Part shown: positions 33,673 through 42,856 of the stretch, in pieces
Position numbering within the stretch: the stretch's first letter is position 1
Layout of the letters: every line of letters begins with the position of its first letter
From: SVTX01 sp045542075
GTDB taxonomy: Bacteria; Bacillota; Clostridia; Oscillospirales; CAG-272
Assembly: GCA_045542075.1 (NCBI GenBank)
Contig: JAZQKI010000046.1
Location: forward strand, 1 to 63,770
Length of the DNA: 63,770 nt
Direction: 5' to 3'
The notes under the pieces: model-generated
Seen by the model: the letters and a program-made list of their open reading frames with translations, nothing else
The model's database searches: none
Told to the model about the DNA's origin: nothing
Made by a program: the position numbers and the translations under genes

Positions 33673-34590
33673 TTAGAACAACGGAGTCTTATAAACTCCC
33701 GCTTTTACGAGTCGGTCAAACTCTGCGGCAACAGTAGCTCTGTCCTCGGCATACGTCACGCCGAACCACTTGTCGTTTGTACTGAGCACAGTCACCTTTG
33801 CAGTTCCTGCCTTGAGCATGTCTCCAATGGTGGTGGGAAGCAGATATTCCGCCTTCTTGTCACCGAGATTACCCGCCTCAAGAAATTCCGTAAAGCCTGC
33901 ATCAAGTCTGTTTACAAACTCGGGAGTAATAGCCCACATATTCATAGAGACCGCAGAGTCAGGATCAAGAGGTATTTTCTCCTCGCCAACAAGCTTATAC
34001 GCGCCCTCTCCGTCACGATATATGTTCTTTGTCTCGTTAATGTCGGTAAGATGTCCGAGCATATCCACCTCGCAGATGCCGCGAGTCACGCTTCCGTTGT
34101 CGCTCAGGGTGTTCTTAAGCACGAATCCGGGCATGGCGATGTCAAGACATTCGGTATTATTCACGTCCATCTGATTTACGATAAAGTCGTGCATCTTAAC
34201 AAAAGCTTCCTTGCCGTAATAGTCGTCGGCGTTAATTATACAACCGGGATTCTTAAGAGTTCCCTTACAAGCAAGGACTGCGTGTCCCGTACCCCAGGGC
34301 TTGGTTCTGCCCTCGGGCATAACCATATGATTGGGCAGGTCGTGTATATCCTGGAAAACGTACGCGCAGGGGCATATTTTCTCCATTCTGTTACCTATGA
34401 CCTCGCGGAAATCCTGCTCTATGTCGCGTCTTATGATGAAAATTACGTCGTCAAAGCCCGCCTCAAGCGCGTCGTGTATGGAGTAATCAAGAATTATCTC
34501 GCCCGAAGGTCCGACCTCTGCAAGCTGCTTTATTCCGCCGCCGTAGCGCGAGCCAATACCCGCCGCCATTATAATAAGTGTGGTTTTCAT
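33673..34590 (-). CDS. Sugar-phosphate nucleotidyltransferase-like protein
   Basis: The 305-residue protein starts at MKTTLIIMAAGIGSRYGGG, the NTP-binding signature of the family (GxGSRxG). The ADDYYG motif near 108-113 is the metal-binding aspartate region. It is close to nucleotidyltransferases that add NMP to sugar phosphates, but the sugar cannot be told. The longer upstream frame reads back into the HIT gene and is spurious. Preceded on the same strand by the HIT gene (26 bp). Confidence 0.85.
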   Translation of the reverse strand: MKTTLIIMAAGIGSRYGGGIKQLAEVGPSGEIILDYSIHDALEAGFDDVIFIIRRDIEQDFREVIGNRMEKICPCAYVFQDIHDLPNHMVMPEGRTKPWGTGHAVLACKGTLKNPGCIINADDYYGKEAFVKMHDFIVNQMDVNNTECLDIAMPGFVLKNTLSDNGSVTRGICEVDMLGHLTDINETKNIYRDGEGAYKLVGEEKIPLDPDSAVSMNMWAITPEFVNRLDAGFTEFLEAGNLGDKKAEYLLPTTIGDMLKAGTAKVTVLSTNDKWFGVTYAEDRATVAAEFDRLVKAGVYKTPLF

Positions 34591-34616
34591 ATATTTAATC
34601 TTCCTTTCGTGTTTTC

Positions 34617-34955
34617 TCAACCCATATTTTCGGGGAGCTTCTTGCCGCCGAGAATGTGGAAATGTATGTGCTTTACAGTCTGGCAGCCGTCCTCGCCAAT
34701 ATTGGTGATGACTCTGTAACCGTTTGTAAGACCGCAAGCTGCCGCAACCTTAGGTATTGCCTCAAATACAGCCTTGACCTCATCGGAGTTTTCCGCGCTC
34801 ACACAGTCTGCCGACTCAATATGAGTCTTGGGTACGACAAGCACGTGCACGGGTGCTTGGGGGTTTATATCCTTGAACGCGTAAACCTTACCGTCCTCAT
34901 AAACCTTTGTTGAGGGAATGTCTCCCGAAATTATTTTACAAAACAGGCAATTCAT
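34617..34955 (-). CDS. HIT-family nucleotide hydrolase
   Basis: The 112-residue protein is Hint-like: zinc or structural HVLVVPKTHIES, and the histidine triad HIHFHILGG at about 98-106. Family members hydrolyse AMP-linked compounds such as AMP-lysine. It is cotranscribed with the nucleotidyltransferase. Confidence 0.92.
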   Translation of the reverse strand: MNCLFCKIISGDIPSTKVYEDGKVYAFKDINPQAPVHVLVVPKTHIESADCVSAENSDEVKAVFEAIPKVAAACGLTNGYRVITNIGEDGCQTVKHIHFHILGGKKLPENMG

Positions 34956-34975
34956 TTTATTTTCCTCCGTAATAC

Positions 34976-35004
34976 TTTACAAAACATAATTCAAATGATA
35001 TAAT
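34976..35004 (+). promoter_or_regulatory. Promoter of the FkbM-SDR pair
   Basis: TTTACA (34976-34981), 17-bp spacer, TATAAT (34999-35004). Confidence 0.7.
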
Positions 35005-35044
35005 TAGTATAAATCATAATACTTCAAAGAGAGTATAGCATAGA

Positions 35045-36190
35045 ATGAACAGATTGTCAACAGAAAACATATTCAATTTTCCCAAAAATTGCACCGATCT
35101 GTGGTCTTATTTATCTAAAACATCCAAGCATATAGTTATGTACGGTATGGGAAACGGAGCGGATAAGATACTTTCGGTGTGCCAGAATTACGGCATTGAG
35201 ATAAAGGATTTCTTTGCAAGCGACGGCTTTGTGCGCGGGCACAGCTTTCACGGCAAGACCGTGCTGTCCTATAGCGACGTCAAGGCAAAATACGGCGCAG
35301 AAAATATAATAGTTCTGCTTTCGTTTGCTTCGTCTCTGCCCGACGTGCTTGAAAACATATACAAAATAGCCGATGAGTGCGAGCTTTACGCACCCGATGT
35401 GCCTGTTTTCGGGAACACGCTTTTTACAAAAGAGTTTTTCACGGAAAACTGCGACAAATTTTTACAGGCGGAGTCTCTGCTTGCAGACAATGAGTCCGTG
35501 CGCATATACAGAGAAATAATAGCATATAAATTATCGGGGGATATTTCGCATCTCCGTCTTTGCGAGTCTGCCCCCGCAGAAGCGTTTGATAATATTCTGC
35601 GCGCGGAGGATTTTGAAACCTATGCAGACCTCGGTGCTTACAACGGCGACACCATCCGTTCCCTTTTACCCTACGCAAGAAATCTCAAAACCGTACACGC
35701 CTTTGAGCCCGACGCGAGAAATTTCCGCAAGCTCAACGAGTATTACTCCTCGCTTGAAAGCCCGGGCTTTGAGCTTTATGCACACAATCTCGGCGCGTGG
35801 AGCTGTGAGGACATCTTATATTTTGATAAGAGCGGAAACCGAAACGCAGGGCTATTGCAGAATTCATCCGATTTTTCCGAGGCAATAAACTCGCGAAACA
35901 AAAAAATCACCGAAATAAAGGTCAACTCTCTTGATAATATCCTTGACGGCAAAAGTGTTGACTATATAAAATACGACGTTGAGGGCTCTGAGCGTGAAGC
36001 CTTGCTCGGCTCGCAAAAAACTATTGAAAAATATGCGCCCGCGCTGCTCGTCTCACTTTATCACAGGAGCGAGGATCTTTTTGAGCTTCCCCTGCTTGTG
36101 CATAAACTCAACCCTGACTACAAACTCTATTTAAGAAGAATGACTTACATTCCCGCGTGGGATATAAATCTTTACGCTGTAAAAAAATAA
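35045..36190 (+). CDS. FkbM-family methyltransferase with N-terminal Rossmann-like domain
   Basis: The 381-residue protein has an N-terminal nucleotide-binding-like region (GMGNGADKIL near 35-44) and a C-terminal SAM methyltransferase: YADLGAYNGDT (motif I), HAFEPDARNF (motif II) and the FkbM mark YIKYDVEGSEREALLGS. FkbM enzymes methylate sugars or glycans. The ribosome site is weak. Sixteen bases after it starts the dehydrogenase gene. Confidence 0.83.
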   Translation: MNRLSTENIFNFPKNCTDLWSYLSKTSKHIVMYGMGNGADKILSVCQNYGIEIKDFFASDGFVRGHSFHGKTVLSYSDVKAKYGAENIIVLLSFASSLPDVLENIYKIADECELYAPDVPVFGNTLFTKEFFTENCDKFLQAESLLADNESVRIYREIIAYKLSGDISHLRLCESAPAEAFDNILRAEDFETYADLGAYNGDTIRSLLPYARNLKTVHAFEPDARNFRKLNEYYSSLESPGFELYAHNLGAWSCEDILYFDKSGNRNAGLLQNSSDFSEAINSRNKKITEIKVNSLDNILDGKSVDYIKYDVEGSEREALLGSQKTIEKYAPALLVSLYHRSEDLFELPLLVHKLNPDYKLYLRRMTYIPAWDINLYAVKK

Positions 36191-36205
36191 ATTTGAGAGG
36201 TATAT

Positions 36206-36970
36206 ATGAGAATATCGATAATCACAGGCGCGTCGTCGGGTATTGGAAAGCAAATGGCGCTCCTATTGGACAAAACCGAAAAATGCGACGAAATATGGCT
36301 TGTGTCACGAAAGGCGGATAAGCTTGAGGAAACAGCGCAGAAGCTACGAACAAAAGCAAGAATAGTAGAATCCGATCTTTCACAAAATTCAAGCCTGTCC
36401 GAGCTCAAAAGACTTCTTCGGGACGAGAACCCCGAGATAGTCTCCCTCGTCAACGCCGCAGGCTTTGGCAAGGCAGGACGTTTTGATAAAGTCTCTCTTG
36501 ACGCACAGATGAATATGATAGATCTCAACTGCAAAGCGCTTATGGCAGTCACCCATATTTGCATGCCTTATATGAGATTCGGCAGCAAGGTATATGAGTT
36601 TGCGTCCAAGGCGGCGTTTCAGCCTGTGCCGTATATGGCTACCTACGGAGCGACAAAGGCGTTCGTTCTTTCATTTTCCCGCGCTATAAACAAGGAGCTT
36701 CAGAGCAGAGGCATCAAGGTCATCGCGGTCTGCCCGGGTTGGACGAAGACAAACTTCCTCGACCGCGCGGTAAGCGACGACACCCTCGTTTATTATGATA
36801 AATTCTACACCCCCGATGCCGTGGCAAGATCCGCCGTTAAGGATATGAATTGCTGTAAGGACATCTCCGCGCACGGTCTCGTCACCAAGGCAAATATGCT
36901 CGCGTCAAAGCTTCTCCCTCACAAGCTCGTGATGAAGATCTGGTGCATGCAGCAGCAAAAGGATATATAA
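36206..36970 (+). CDS. Short-chain dehydrogenase/reductase
   Basis: Classic SDR of 254 residues. The cofactor motif TGASSGIGKQ is at 6-15, the NAG motif appears as NAAGFGKAG, and the catalytic YGATK (Tyr and Lys) is near 149-153 with Ser upstream. It is probably cotranscribed with the methyltransferase gene. The substrate is unknown. Confidence 0.88.
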   Translation: MRISIITGASSGIGKQMALLLDKTEKCDEIWLVSRKADKLEETAQKLRTKARIVESDLSQNSSLSELKRLLRDENPEIVSLVNAAGFGKAGRFDKVSLDAQMNMIDLNCKALMAVTHICMPYMRFGSKVYEFASKAAFQPVPYMATYGATKAFVLSFSRAINKELQSRGIKVIAVCPGWTKTNFLDRAVSDDTLVYYDKFYTPDAVARSAVKDMNCCKDISAHGLVTKANMLASKLLPHKLVMKIWCMQQQKDI

Positions 36971-36973
36971 CAA

Positions 36974-36999
36974 AAAGTACGCCGACTCGGCGGGCTTTT
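36974..36999 (+). terminator. Terminator after the dehydrogenase gene
   Basis: CGCCG and CGGCG with loop ACT, extended by AAG/CTT and followed by TTTTC. Confidence 0.65.
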
Positions 37000-37020
37000 C
37001 TATAATTTTTTAACCATTTA

Positions 37021-37400
37021 CGATTATCTCACCAAGAAGACGAAAAAGTTAGGTATATCGCAAGCAAAGAATATCTTGCAGCTCAAACAAAACAAACGAC
37101 CACCAAATAAGCGTTTGTGTGGGTGGGTTTCAATAAGGGTTGCTTCCGCTTCGCTTCAGCGTGAATTTGCAAAGCAAATATCACGTAGGAATCGCAATCT
37201 CCTCCCTTTTCGATCATCTCACCAAGACGACGAAAAAGTTAGGTATATCGCAAGCAAAGAATATCTTGCAGCTCAAACAAAACAAACGACCACCAAATAA
37301 GCGTTTGTGTGGGTGGGTTTCAAAAGGGCGGGAGGAATCGCAACCTCCCGCCCTTTGTGGCGTTCTTTGGATACTTTCTGTCGCTATTGACAGGAAGTAT
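37021..37400. repeat. Dispersed hairpin-bounded intergenic element, copy a, with 190-bp tandem duplication
   Basis: Two copies of a 113-bp unit (37021-37133 and 37211-37323), 190 bp apart, differ at a few bases. The right part has the hairpin CGGGAGG..CCTCCCG around AATCGCAA, then a last hairpin ATACTTTCTGTC/GACAGGAAGTAT (37371-37400) next to the gdhA stop. Parts of this sequence recur at 48825-49180 and 51610-51787. The reading frames inside are not convincing proteins. Confidence 0.75.
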
Positions 37401-37413
37401 TAAAAACTTTTAA

Positions 37414-38760
37414 TCACACTATTCCTTGCGCCATCATAGCCTCAGCTACCTTCTTAAAGCCCGCGATATTCGCGCCCTTAACAAGATCGTAGCCGTAGCC
37501 ATACTCCTCTGCTGTCTTTGCAGCCGAGTCGTGAATGTTTATCATGATGTTCTTGAGCTTTGCGTCAACCTCCTCAGCAGACCAGGCAAGTCTCTGGCTG
37601 TTCTGAGCCATTTCAAGCGCGGAAACTGCAACGCCGCCCGCGTTAACCGCCTTGGACGGAGCAACTATAACGCCGTTGTCCTGAAGGAACTTAACTGCCT
37701 CGTTGGACGTGGGCATATTAGCAACCTCAACGTAGTACTTTGTACCGTTAGCGAGGATCTGCTCTGCTTCCTTCATGCCAACCTCGTTTTGAGTTGCGCA
37801 AGGCATACAAATGTCAGCCTTAACGCCCCAAGGCTTCTGCTTTGCAAAGAAAGGTACGCCAAACTTGTCGGCATAATCCTGAACCTTATCTCTGCCCGAT
37901 GCGCGCATCGTGAGCATAAAGTCTATCTTCTCGGGCGTTGAAACGCCGTCCTCATCGTATATGTATCCGTCAGGGCCTGAAATCGCAACAACCTTACCGC
38001 CAAGCTCTGTGATCTTCTTTACAGCGCCCCAAGCAACGTTTCCGAAGCCCGAAACAACAAACGTCTTGCCACTTACCGTATCGCCCTTAAGCTCAAGCAT
38101 ACGCTGTGCAAAGTAAACTGCGCCATATCCCGTAGCCTCGGGACGAATGAGCGAGCCGCCGTAGGAAAGTCCCTTACCCGTGAGAACGCCGTTCTCGTAT
38201 GCGCCGCGGAGTCTCTTGTACTGACCGAAAAGGTAGCCTATCTCACGCGCGCCAACGCCGATGTCACCTGCGGGAACGTCAACATCGGGACCAATGTGAC
38301 GGTAAAGCTCGGACATGAAGGACTGGCAGAATCTCATTATCTCTCCGTCGGACTTTCCGCGGGGGTCAAAATCTGAGCCGCCCTTGCCGCCGCCGATGGG
38401 AAGTCCTGTCAGGCTGTTCTTGAGTATCTGCTCAAAGCCGAGGAACTTAAGTATAGAAAGGTTTACGGAGGGATGGAATCTGAAACCGCCCTTGTAAGGA
38501 CCTATTGCGCTGTTGAACTGTACGCGGTAGCCCTTGTTTACTCTTACCGTGCCGTTGTCATCTACCCACGGAACACGGAACATAATAGTTCTCTCGGGCT
38601 CAACGAATCTTTCAAGAAGACCTGCCTTCTCATACTCGGGGTGCTTATCAAACACGGGAGCAAGAGATTCAAGTATCTCTGTTGCTGCCTGGTGGAATTC
38701 GGGCTGATTGGGGTTTGTGGCAATAAGGTCTGCCAACACTCTTTCAACATACTGGGACAT
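37414..38760 (-). CDS. gdhA: NADP-specific glutamate dehydrogenase
   Basis: The 448-residue hexameric type is complete: GGGKGGSDFDPRGKS with the catalytic lysine near 125-139, PAGDIGVGAREIGY, and the Rossmann VSGFGNVAWG near 236-245. Catalyses ammonium assimilation from 2-oxoglutarate. Own promoter. Confidence 0.96.
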   Translation of the reverse strand: MSQYVERVLADLIATNPNQPEFHQAATEILESLAPVFDKHPEYEKAGLLERFVEPERTIMFRVPWVDDNGTVRVNKGYRVQFNSAIGPYKGGFRFHPSVNLSILKFLGFEQILKNSLTGLPIGGGKGGSDFDPRGKSDGEIMRFCQSFMSELYRHIGPDVDVPAGDIGVGAREIGYLFGQYKRLRGAYENGVLTGKGLSYGGSLIRPEATGYGAVYFAQRMLELKGDTVSGKTFVVSGFGNVAWGAVKKITELGGKVVAISGPDGYIYDEDGVSTPEKIDFMLTMRASGRDKVQDYADKFGVPFFAKQKPWGVKADICMPCATQNEVGMKEAEQILANGTKYYVEVANMPTSNEAVKFLQDNGVIVAPSKAVNAGGVAVSALEMAQNSQRLAWSAEEVDAKLKNIMINIHDSAAKTAEEYGYGYDLVKGANIAGFKKVAEAMMAQGIV

Positions 38761-38836
38761 AATAAATGTTTCCTTTCTTGCGTGGATTTGTGCTCATAAC
38801 AAATATATGTCAGGGCTCAAAATAATTTACTTTTTT

Positions 38837-38865
38837 ATTGTATCACAGAATTTGGCATTTTGCAA
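38837..38865 (-). promoter_or_regulatory. Sigma-A promoter of gdhA
   Basis: Minus strand TTGCAA (38860-38865), 17-bp spacer ending TGTGA, TACAAT (38837-38842). The rest of the 38761-39125 gap holds only AT-rich DNA and the purL terminator. Confidence 0.7.
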
Positions 38866-39085
38866 GATTTTTTTTAAGAATTTCATAAAATTTTTTCCTG
38901 CCCTTATAAAACGTGTTTTGATGTGCGAAATATGACCTCAAGTCTACGTCGATATTCCTTGATTTTATTAGCAAATTATTCCTTTTTTCTTGGCAGAATT
39001 GCAATGCGAAGATTTTTGCAAGAAAAAAATATAAAACTTTCAAATTGCCTATTTTTAATACGTGTCAAAGATTACCGACATTACA

Positions 39086-39115
39086 AAACGGGCGCTGCTT
39101 TCGCAACGCCCGTTT
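39086..39115 (-). terminator. Terminator of the purine operon
   Basis: AAACGGGCG (39086-39094) and CGCCCGTTT (39107-39115) with a further TGC/GCA pairing inside, ten bases after the purL stop. Confidence 0.85.
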
Positions 39116-39125
39116 ATGATGAAAA

Positions 39126-42100
39126 TTAAATCTTATAATACTCAACCGCGGACTCAAACAGTCCCATATCGTAATTGCCCTCTACGTTCTTGTAAAGGAA
39201 TTCGCCCTTACGCTCGGAGTGTCCCATCTTACCAAGCACGCGGCCGTCGGGGGAGCAGATGCCCTCTACCGCCCACGCGGAGTTATTGGGATTATGGAGA
39301 ATATTGTCGGTAGGGTTGCCCGCAAGATCAACGTACTGCGTGATTATCTGTCCGTTGTCCGCGAGCTTTTTGAGAAGCTCCTCGCTGCAAAGGAATCTTC
39401 CCTCGCCGTGAGAGATCGGCACGTTGTAAATATCACCTACGTTTGTATGAGCAAGCCAAGGAGACTTGTCGGTACAAACGCGCGTGCGAACGATTCTCGA
39501 CTGGTGGCGTCCAATGGTGTTGAACGTCAGAGTAGGACAGCTCTCGTCGGTATCGATTATCTCGCCGTAAGGCACAAGACCGAGCTTGATAAGCGCCTGG
39601 AAGCCGTTGCAGATACCTGCCATAAGACCGTCACGATTCTTAAGAAGATCGTGAACTGCATCCTTTACCTGAGCATTTCTGAAGAAAGCAGTAATAAACT
39701 TACCCGAGCCGTCGGGCTCGTCGCCGCCCGAAAATCCTCCGGGAATGAATATCATCTGCGAGGACTTGACCGCGTTTGCAAAGTAATCAACAGAATCGGA
39801 GATCAATTTACTGTCAAGGTTCTTGATAACCACTATCTCCGCCTCAGCTCCCGCTTTTGTGAACGCCTTTGCGGTGTCGTACTCGCAGTTTGTGCCCGGA
39901 AATACGGGAATGAGGACCTTGGGCTTTGCAGTAAGAACAGCAGCGCTCTTTGTCTTTTCCGTGCCTGTGTAGCTTACAGTGGGAATATTCTTGCCATCGC
40001 TCGCAATATTGCAGCTGTAAACACTCTCAAGCTTGTCCTCGTATGCCTTCTGTATGTCAGAGATAGCAACTCTGCCCTCTGCGCTTGAAATAACCTCGTC
40101 AGCTACGGTAGAGCCGACTGTCTTAACGGTGTAATTGTCGCCCGAAATTTCGCAGTCACAAGCAAGCTCAACCACAAACGAGCCGTACTTGTATGAGAAC
40201 ATATCCTCGCGAGTGAAGTCAGCATCATACTCAAAGCCAATGCCGTTACCGATAGCCATCTTGAGTATCGCCTCGGCAACACCGCCGTATGTAGGTGTGT
40301 AAACTGCTACTGCCTTGCCCTCCTTGACAAGCGCGGAAACCTTGTCATACACCGCAAGAAGCGACTTTGTCACAGGAAGTCTGTCAGAATTATATTCGGG
40401 TGTGAGCATCACTACCTTGTGGCAGGGTGCTTTGAATTCGGGAGAAACTATGTACTTTGAATCAGTTGTTGTCACCGCAAAGGACACAAGCGTGGGAGGA
40501 ACGTCAATATCCTCAAACGTGCCACTCATAGAGTCCTTGCCGCCGATAGCCGCGATCCTGAGATCTGCCTGCGCCTCAAACGCGCCAAGCAACGCCGCCA
40601 AGGGCTTGCCCCAACGCTGAGCATCACGGCCGGGCTTTTCCATATATTCCTGGAATGTGAGATATACGTCCTTGAACTCCGCACCTGTTGCGATAAGCTT
40701 GGAAACCGACTCAATTACCGCGTAGTAAGCCGCATGGAAGGGAGACTTCTCCGCAATATAGGGGTTATATCCCCAAGCCATAAGCGAGCAGGTGTTTGTA
40801 AACTTATCCTCTGCGGAGATCTTGTGTACCATAGCTTGGATGGGCGTCTGCTGATGCTTACCGCCAAAGGGCATAAGCACGGTTCCCGCACCGATGGTGG
40901 AGTCAAATCTCTCGGAAAGTCCACGCTTTGAGCAAACGTTAAGGTCTGTCGCAAGCGCAAAATACAACTCGGAGAAGCTTGAGTCCTTATCTATTACTCT
41001 GTCAAAGTCACCGCAGACTGCGGGCTTGATATTTATGTGCTTTTCAGCGCCGTTGGAGTTAAGAAATTCGCGGGAAATATCAACAATGTATTTGCCGTTC
41101 CACTTCATGCGGAGTCTGGGCTCTGCCTTGACCGTCGCAACGACGGTTGCCTCAAGGTTTTCATTCTGCGCAAGCTCCTTGAAGCGAGCAACGTCGCCCG
41201 CCTCAACAACGACCGCCATTCTCTCCTGCGACTCGGAAATAGCAAGCTCCGTGCCGTCAAGTCCCTCATATTTCTTGGGAACTGCGTTGAGGTCTATGTC
41301 AAGTCCGTCCGCAAGCTCGCCGACCGCAACAGACACACCGCCCGCGCCAAAGTCATTACATCTCTTGATAAGCGAGGATGCCTCGGGATTTCGGAAAAGT
41401 CTCTGGAGCTTTCTCTCCTCGGGAGCATTTCCCTTCTGTACCTCCGCACCGCAGGTCTCAAGAGATTCAAGCGTGTGGGATTTGGACGAGCCCGTGGCTC
41501 CACCGCAGCCGTCACGTCCTGTTCTGCCGCCAAGAAGAATAACAATATCTCCGTCCTCGGGGCATTCACGTCTTACGTTCTCAGCGGGTGCCGCCGCGAT
41601 GACCGCTCCTATCTCCATTCTCTTTGCAACGTAGCCGTCGTGATAAAGCTCGTCTACCTGACCTGTTGCAAGTCCTATCTGGTTGCCGTACGACGAATAT
41701 CCTGCCGCCGCGGTAGTAACTATTTTTCTCTGAGGGAGCTTCCCCTTTATAGTCTCGGATACGGGGGTGAGAGGATTTCCCGCGCCCGTCACACGCATAG
41801 CCGCATAAACGTACGAGCGTCCCGAAAGAGGGTCACGGATCGCGCCGCCGATACAGGTTGCCGCGCCGCCGAAGGGCTCGATCTCGGTGGGGTGATTGTG
41901 AGTCTCGTTCTTAAAGAGCAAGAGCCAATCCTCTTTTTCACCGTCAAAGTCAACCTTGATCTTGACAGTACAAGCATTTATCTCCTCGGACTCGTCAAGG
42001 TGAGGCAGACATCCCGTCGCCTTAAGATAACGTGTCGCTATAGTAGCAATATCCATAAGGTTTACGGGCTTTGTTCTGCCAAGCTGAGCTCTTACGTCAA

Positions 42101-42845
42101 TATAGTCGTTGTACGCGCGCTGAAGCAGCTCGTCCTCAAACTCAACGCTGTCGATAGTAGTCAAAAACGTGGTGTGACGGCAGTGGTCGGACCAATAGGT
42201 GTCTATCATCTTTATCTCGGTGATAGTAGGGTCTCTGCCCTCGTCCTTAAAATAGCCCTGACAGAACTTGATGTCGTCAATATCCATAGCAAGACCGCGT
42301 GCTTTGATAAATGCCGCAAGTCCCTCCTCGTCAAGAGAGGTAAAGCCGTCAAGTGTTGCTACGCTATCGGGTATCTCGTAATCCATTATAAGAGTTTCGG
42401 GCATATCAAGTGACGCCTCTCTGCTCTCAACGGGGTTGATAACATACTTCTTTATAGCGGCAATATCCGTCTCAGACAAGCTGCCGTAAAGCATATATAC
42501 CTTTGCGGTCTTAACGGTAGGTCTTTCGCCGCAGGAAATTATCTGTATACACTGCGCCGCGGAGTCCGCTCTCTGATCAAACTGACCGGGCAGATACTCG
42601 ACCGCAAATACGGTAGCGCCCTCGCAGTCAACAGTCTTGCTCACAGAGTCAAGCTGAGGCTCCGAGAACACGGTGCTTACCGCATAATCAAAAAGCTCAC
42701 TGTCAATATTTTCAACGTCATATCTGTTGAGCAGACGAAGATCTGTAAGGCCCTCTATACCGAGAAGTCCGCAAAGGTCGCTCATAAGCGATTTTGCCTC
42801 GTGATCAAGCCCCGTCCTCTTTTCTACGTATATTCTGTAAACCAT
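39126..42845 (-). CDS. purL: Phosphoribosylformylglycinamidine synthase, single-chain
   Basis: The 1239-residue protein combines the synthetase and glutaminase parts in one chain, the form seen in many Clostridia. The synthetase has the conserved KNETHNHPTEIEPFGGAATC and the repeated ATP-grasp-like AIR-synthase domains (GGKDSMSGTF in the second). The C-terminal glutamine amidotransferase has the catalytic Cys in GICNGFQ and His in ISHGEGRF. No PurS or PurQ is needed. Last gene of the operon. Confidence 0.96.
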   Translation of the reverse strand: MVYRIYVEKRTGLDHEAKSLMSDLCGLLGIEGLTDLRLLNRYDVENIDSELFDYAVSTVFSEPQLDSVSKTVDCEGATVFAVEYLPGQFDQRADSAAQCIQIISCGERPTVKTAKVYMLYGSLSETDIAAIKKYVINPVESREASLDMPETLIMDYEIPDSVATLDGFTSLDEEGLAAFIKARGLAMDIDDIKFCQGYFKDEGRDPTITEIKMIDTYWSDHCRHTTFLTTIDSVEFEDELLQRAYNDYIDVRAQLGRTKPVNLMDIATIATRYLKATGCLPHLDESEEINACTVKIKVDFDGEKEDWLLLFKNETHNHPTEIEPFGGAATCIGGAIRDPLSGRSYVYAAMRVTGAGNPLTPVSETIKGKLPQRKIVTTAAAGYSSYGNQIGLATGQVDELYHDGYVAKRMEIGAVIAAAPAENVRRECPEDGDIVILLGGRTGRDGCGGATGSSKSHTLESLETCGAEVQKGNAPEERKLQRLFRNPEASSLIKRCNDFGAGGVSVAVGELADGLDIDLNAVPKKYEGLDGTELAISESQERMAVVVEAGDVARFKELAQNENLEATVVATVKAEPRLRMKWNGKYIVDISREFLNSNGAEKHINIKPAVCGDFDRVIDKDSSFSELYFALATDLNVCSKRGLSERFDSTIGAGTVLMPFGGKHQQTPIQAMVHKISAEDKFTNTCSLMAWGYNPYIAEKSPFHAAYYAVIESVSKLIATGAEFKDVYLTFQEYMEKPGRDAQRWGKPLAALLGAFEAQADLRIAAIGGKDSMSGTFEDIDVPPTLVSFAVTTTDSKYIVSPEFKAPCHKVVMLTPEYNSDRLPVTKSLLAVYDKVSALVKEGKAVAVYTPTYGGVAEAILKMAIGNGIGFEYDADFTREDMFSYKYGSFVVELACDCEISGDNYTVKTVGSTVADEVISSAEGRVAISDIQKAYEDKLESVYSCNIASDGKNIPTVSYTGTEKTKSAAVLTAKPKVLIPVFPGTNCEYDTAKAFTKAGAEAEIVVIKNLDSKLISDSVDYFANAVKSSQMIFIPGGFSGGDEPDGSGKFITAFFRNAQVKDAVHDLLKNRDGLMAGICNGFQALIKLGLVPYGEIIDTDESCPTLTFNTIGRHQSRIVRTRVCTDKSPWLAHTNVGDIYNVPISHGEGRFLCSEELLKKLADNGQIITQYVDLAGNPTDNILHNPNNSAWAVEGICSPDGRVLGKMGHSERKGEFLYKNVEGNYDMGLFESAVEYYKI

Positions 42846-42856
42846 TTTATCTCTCC

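Noticed and set aside
37076..37403. Short ORFs of 74-87 codons in the repeat region
   Set aside because: They are readings of the repeated DNA, lack ribosome sites and have no protein-like composition; parts recur at 48.8 and 51.6 kb in other frames.
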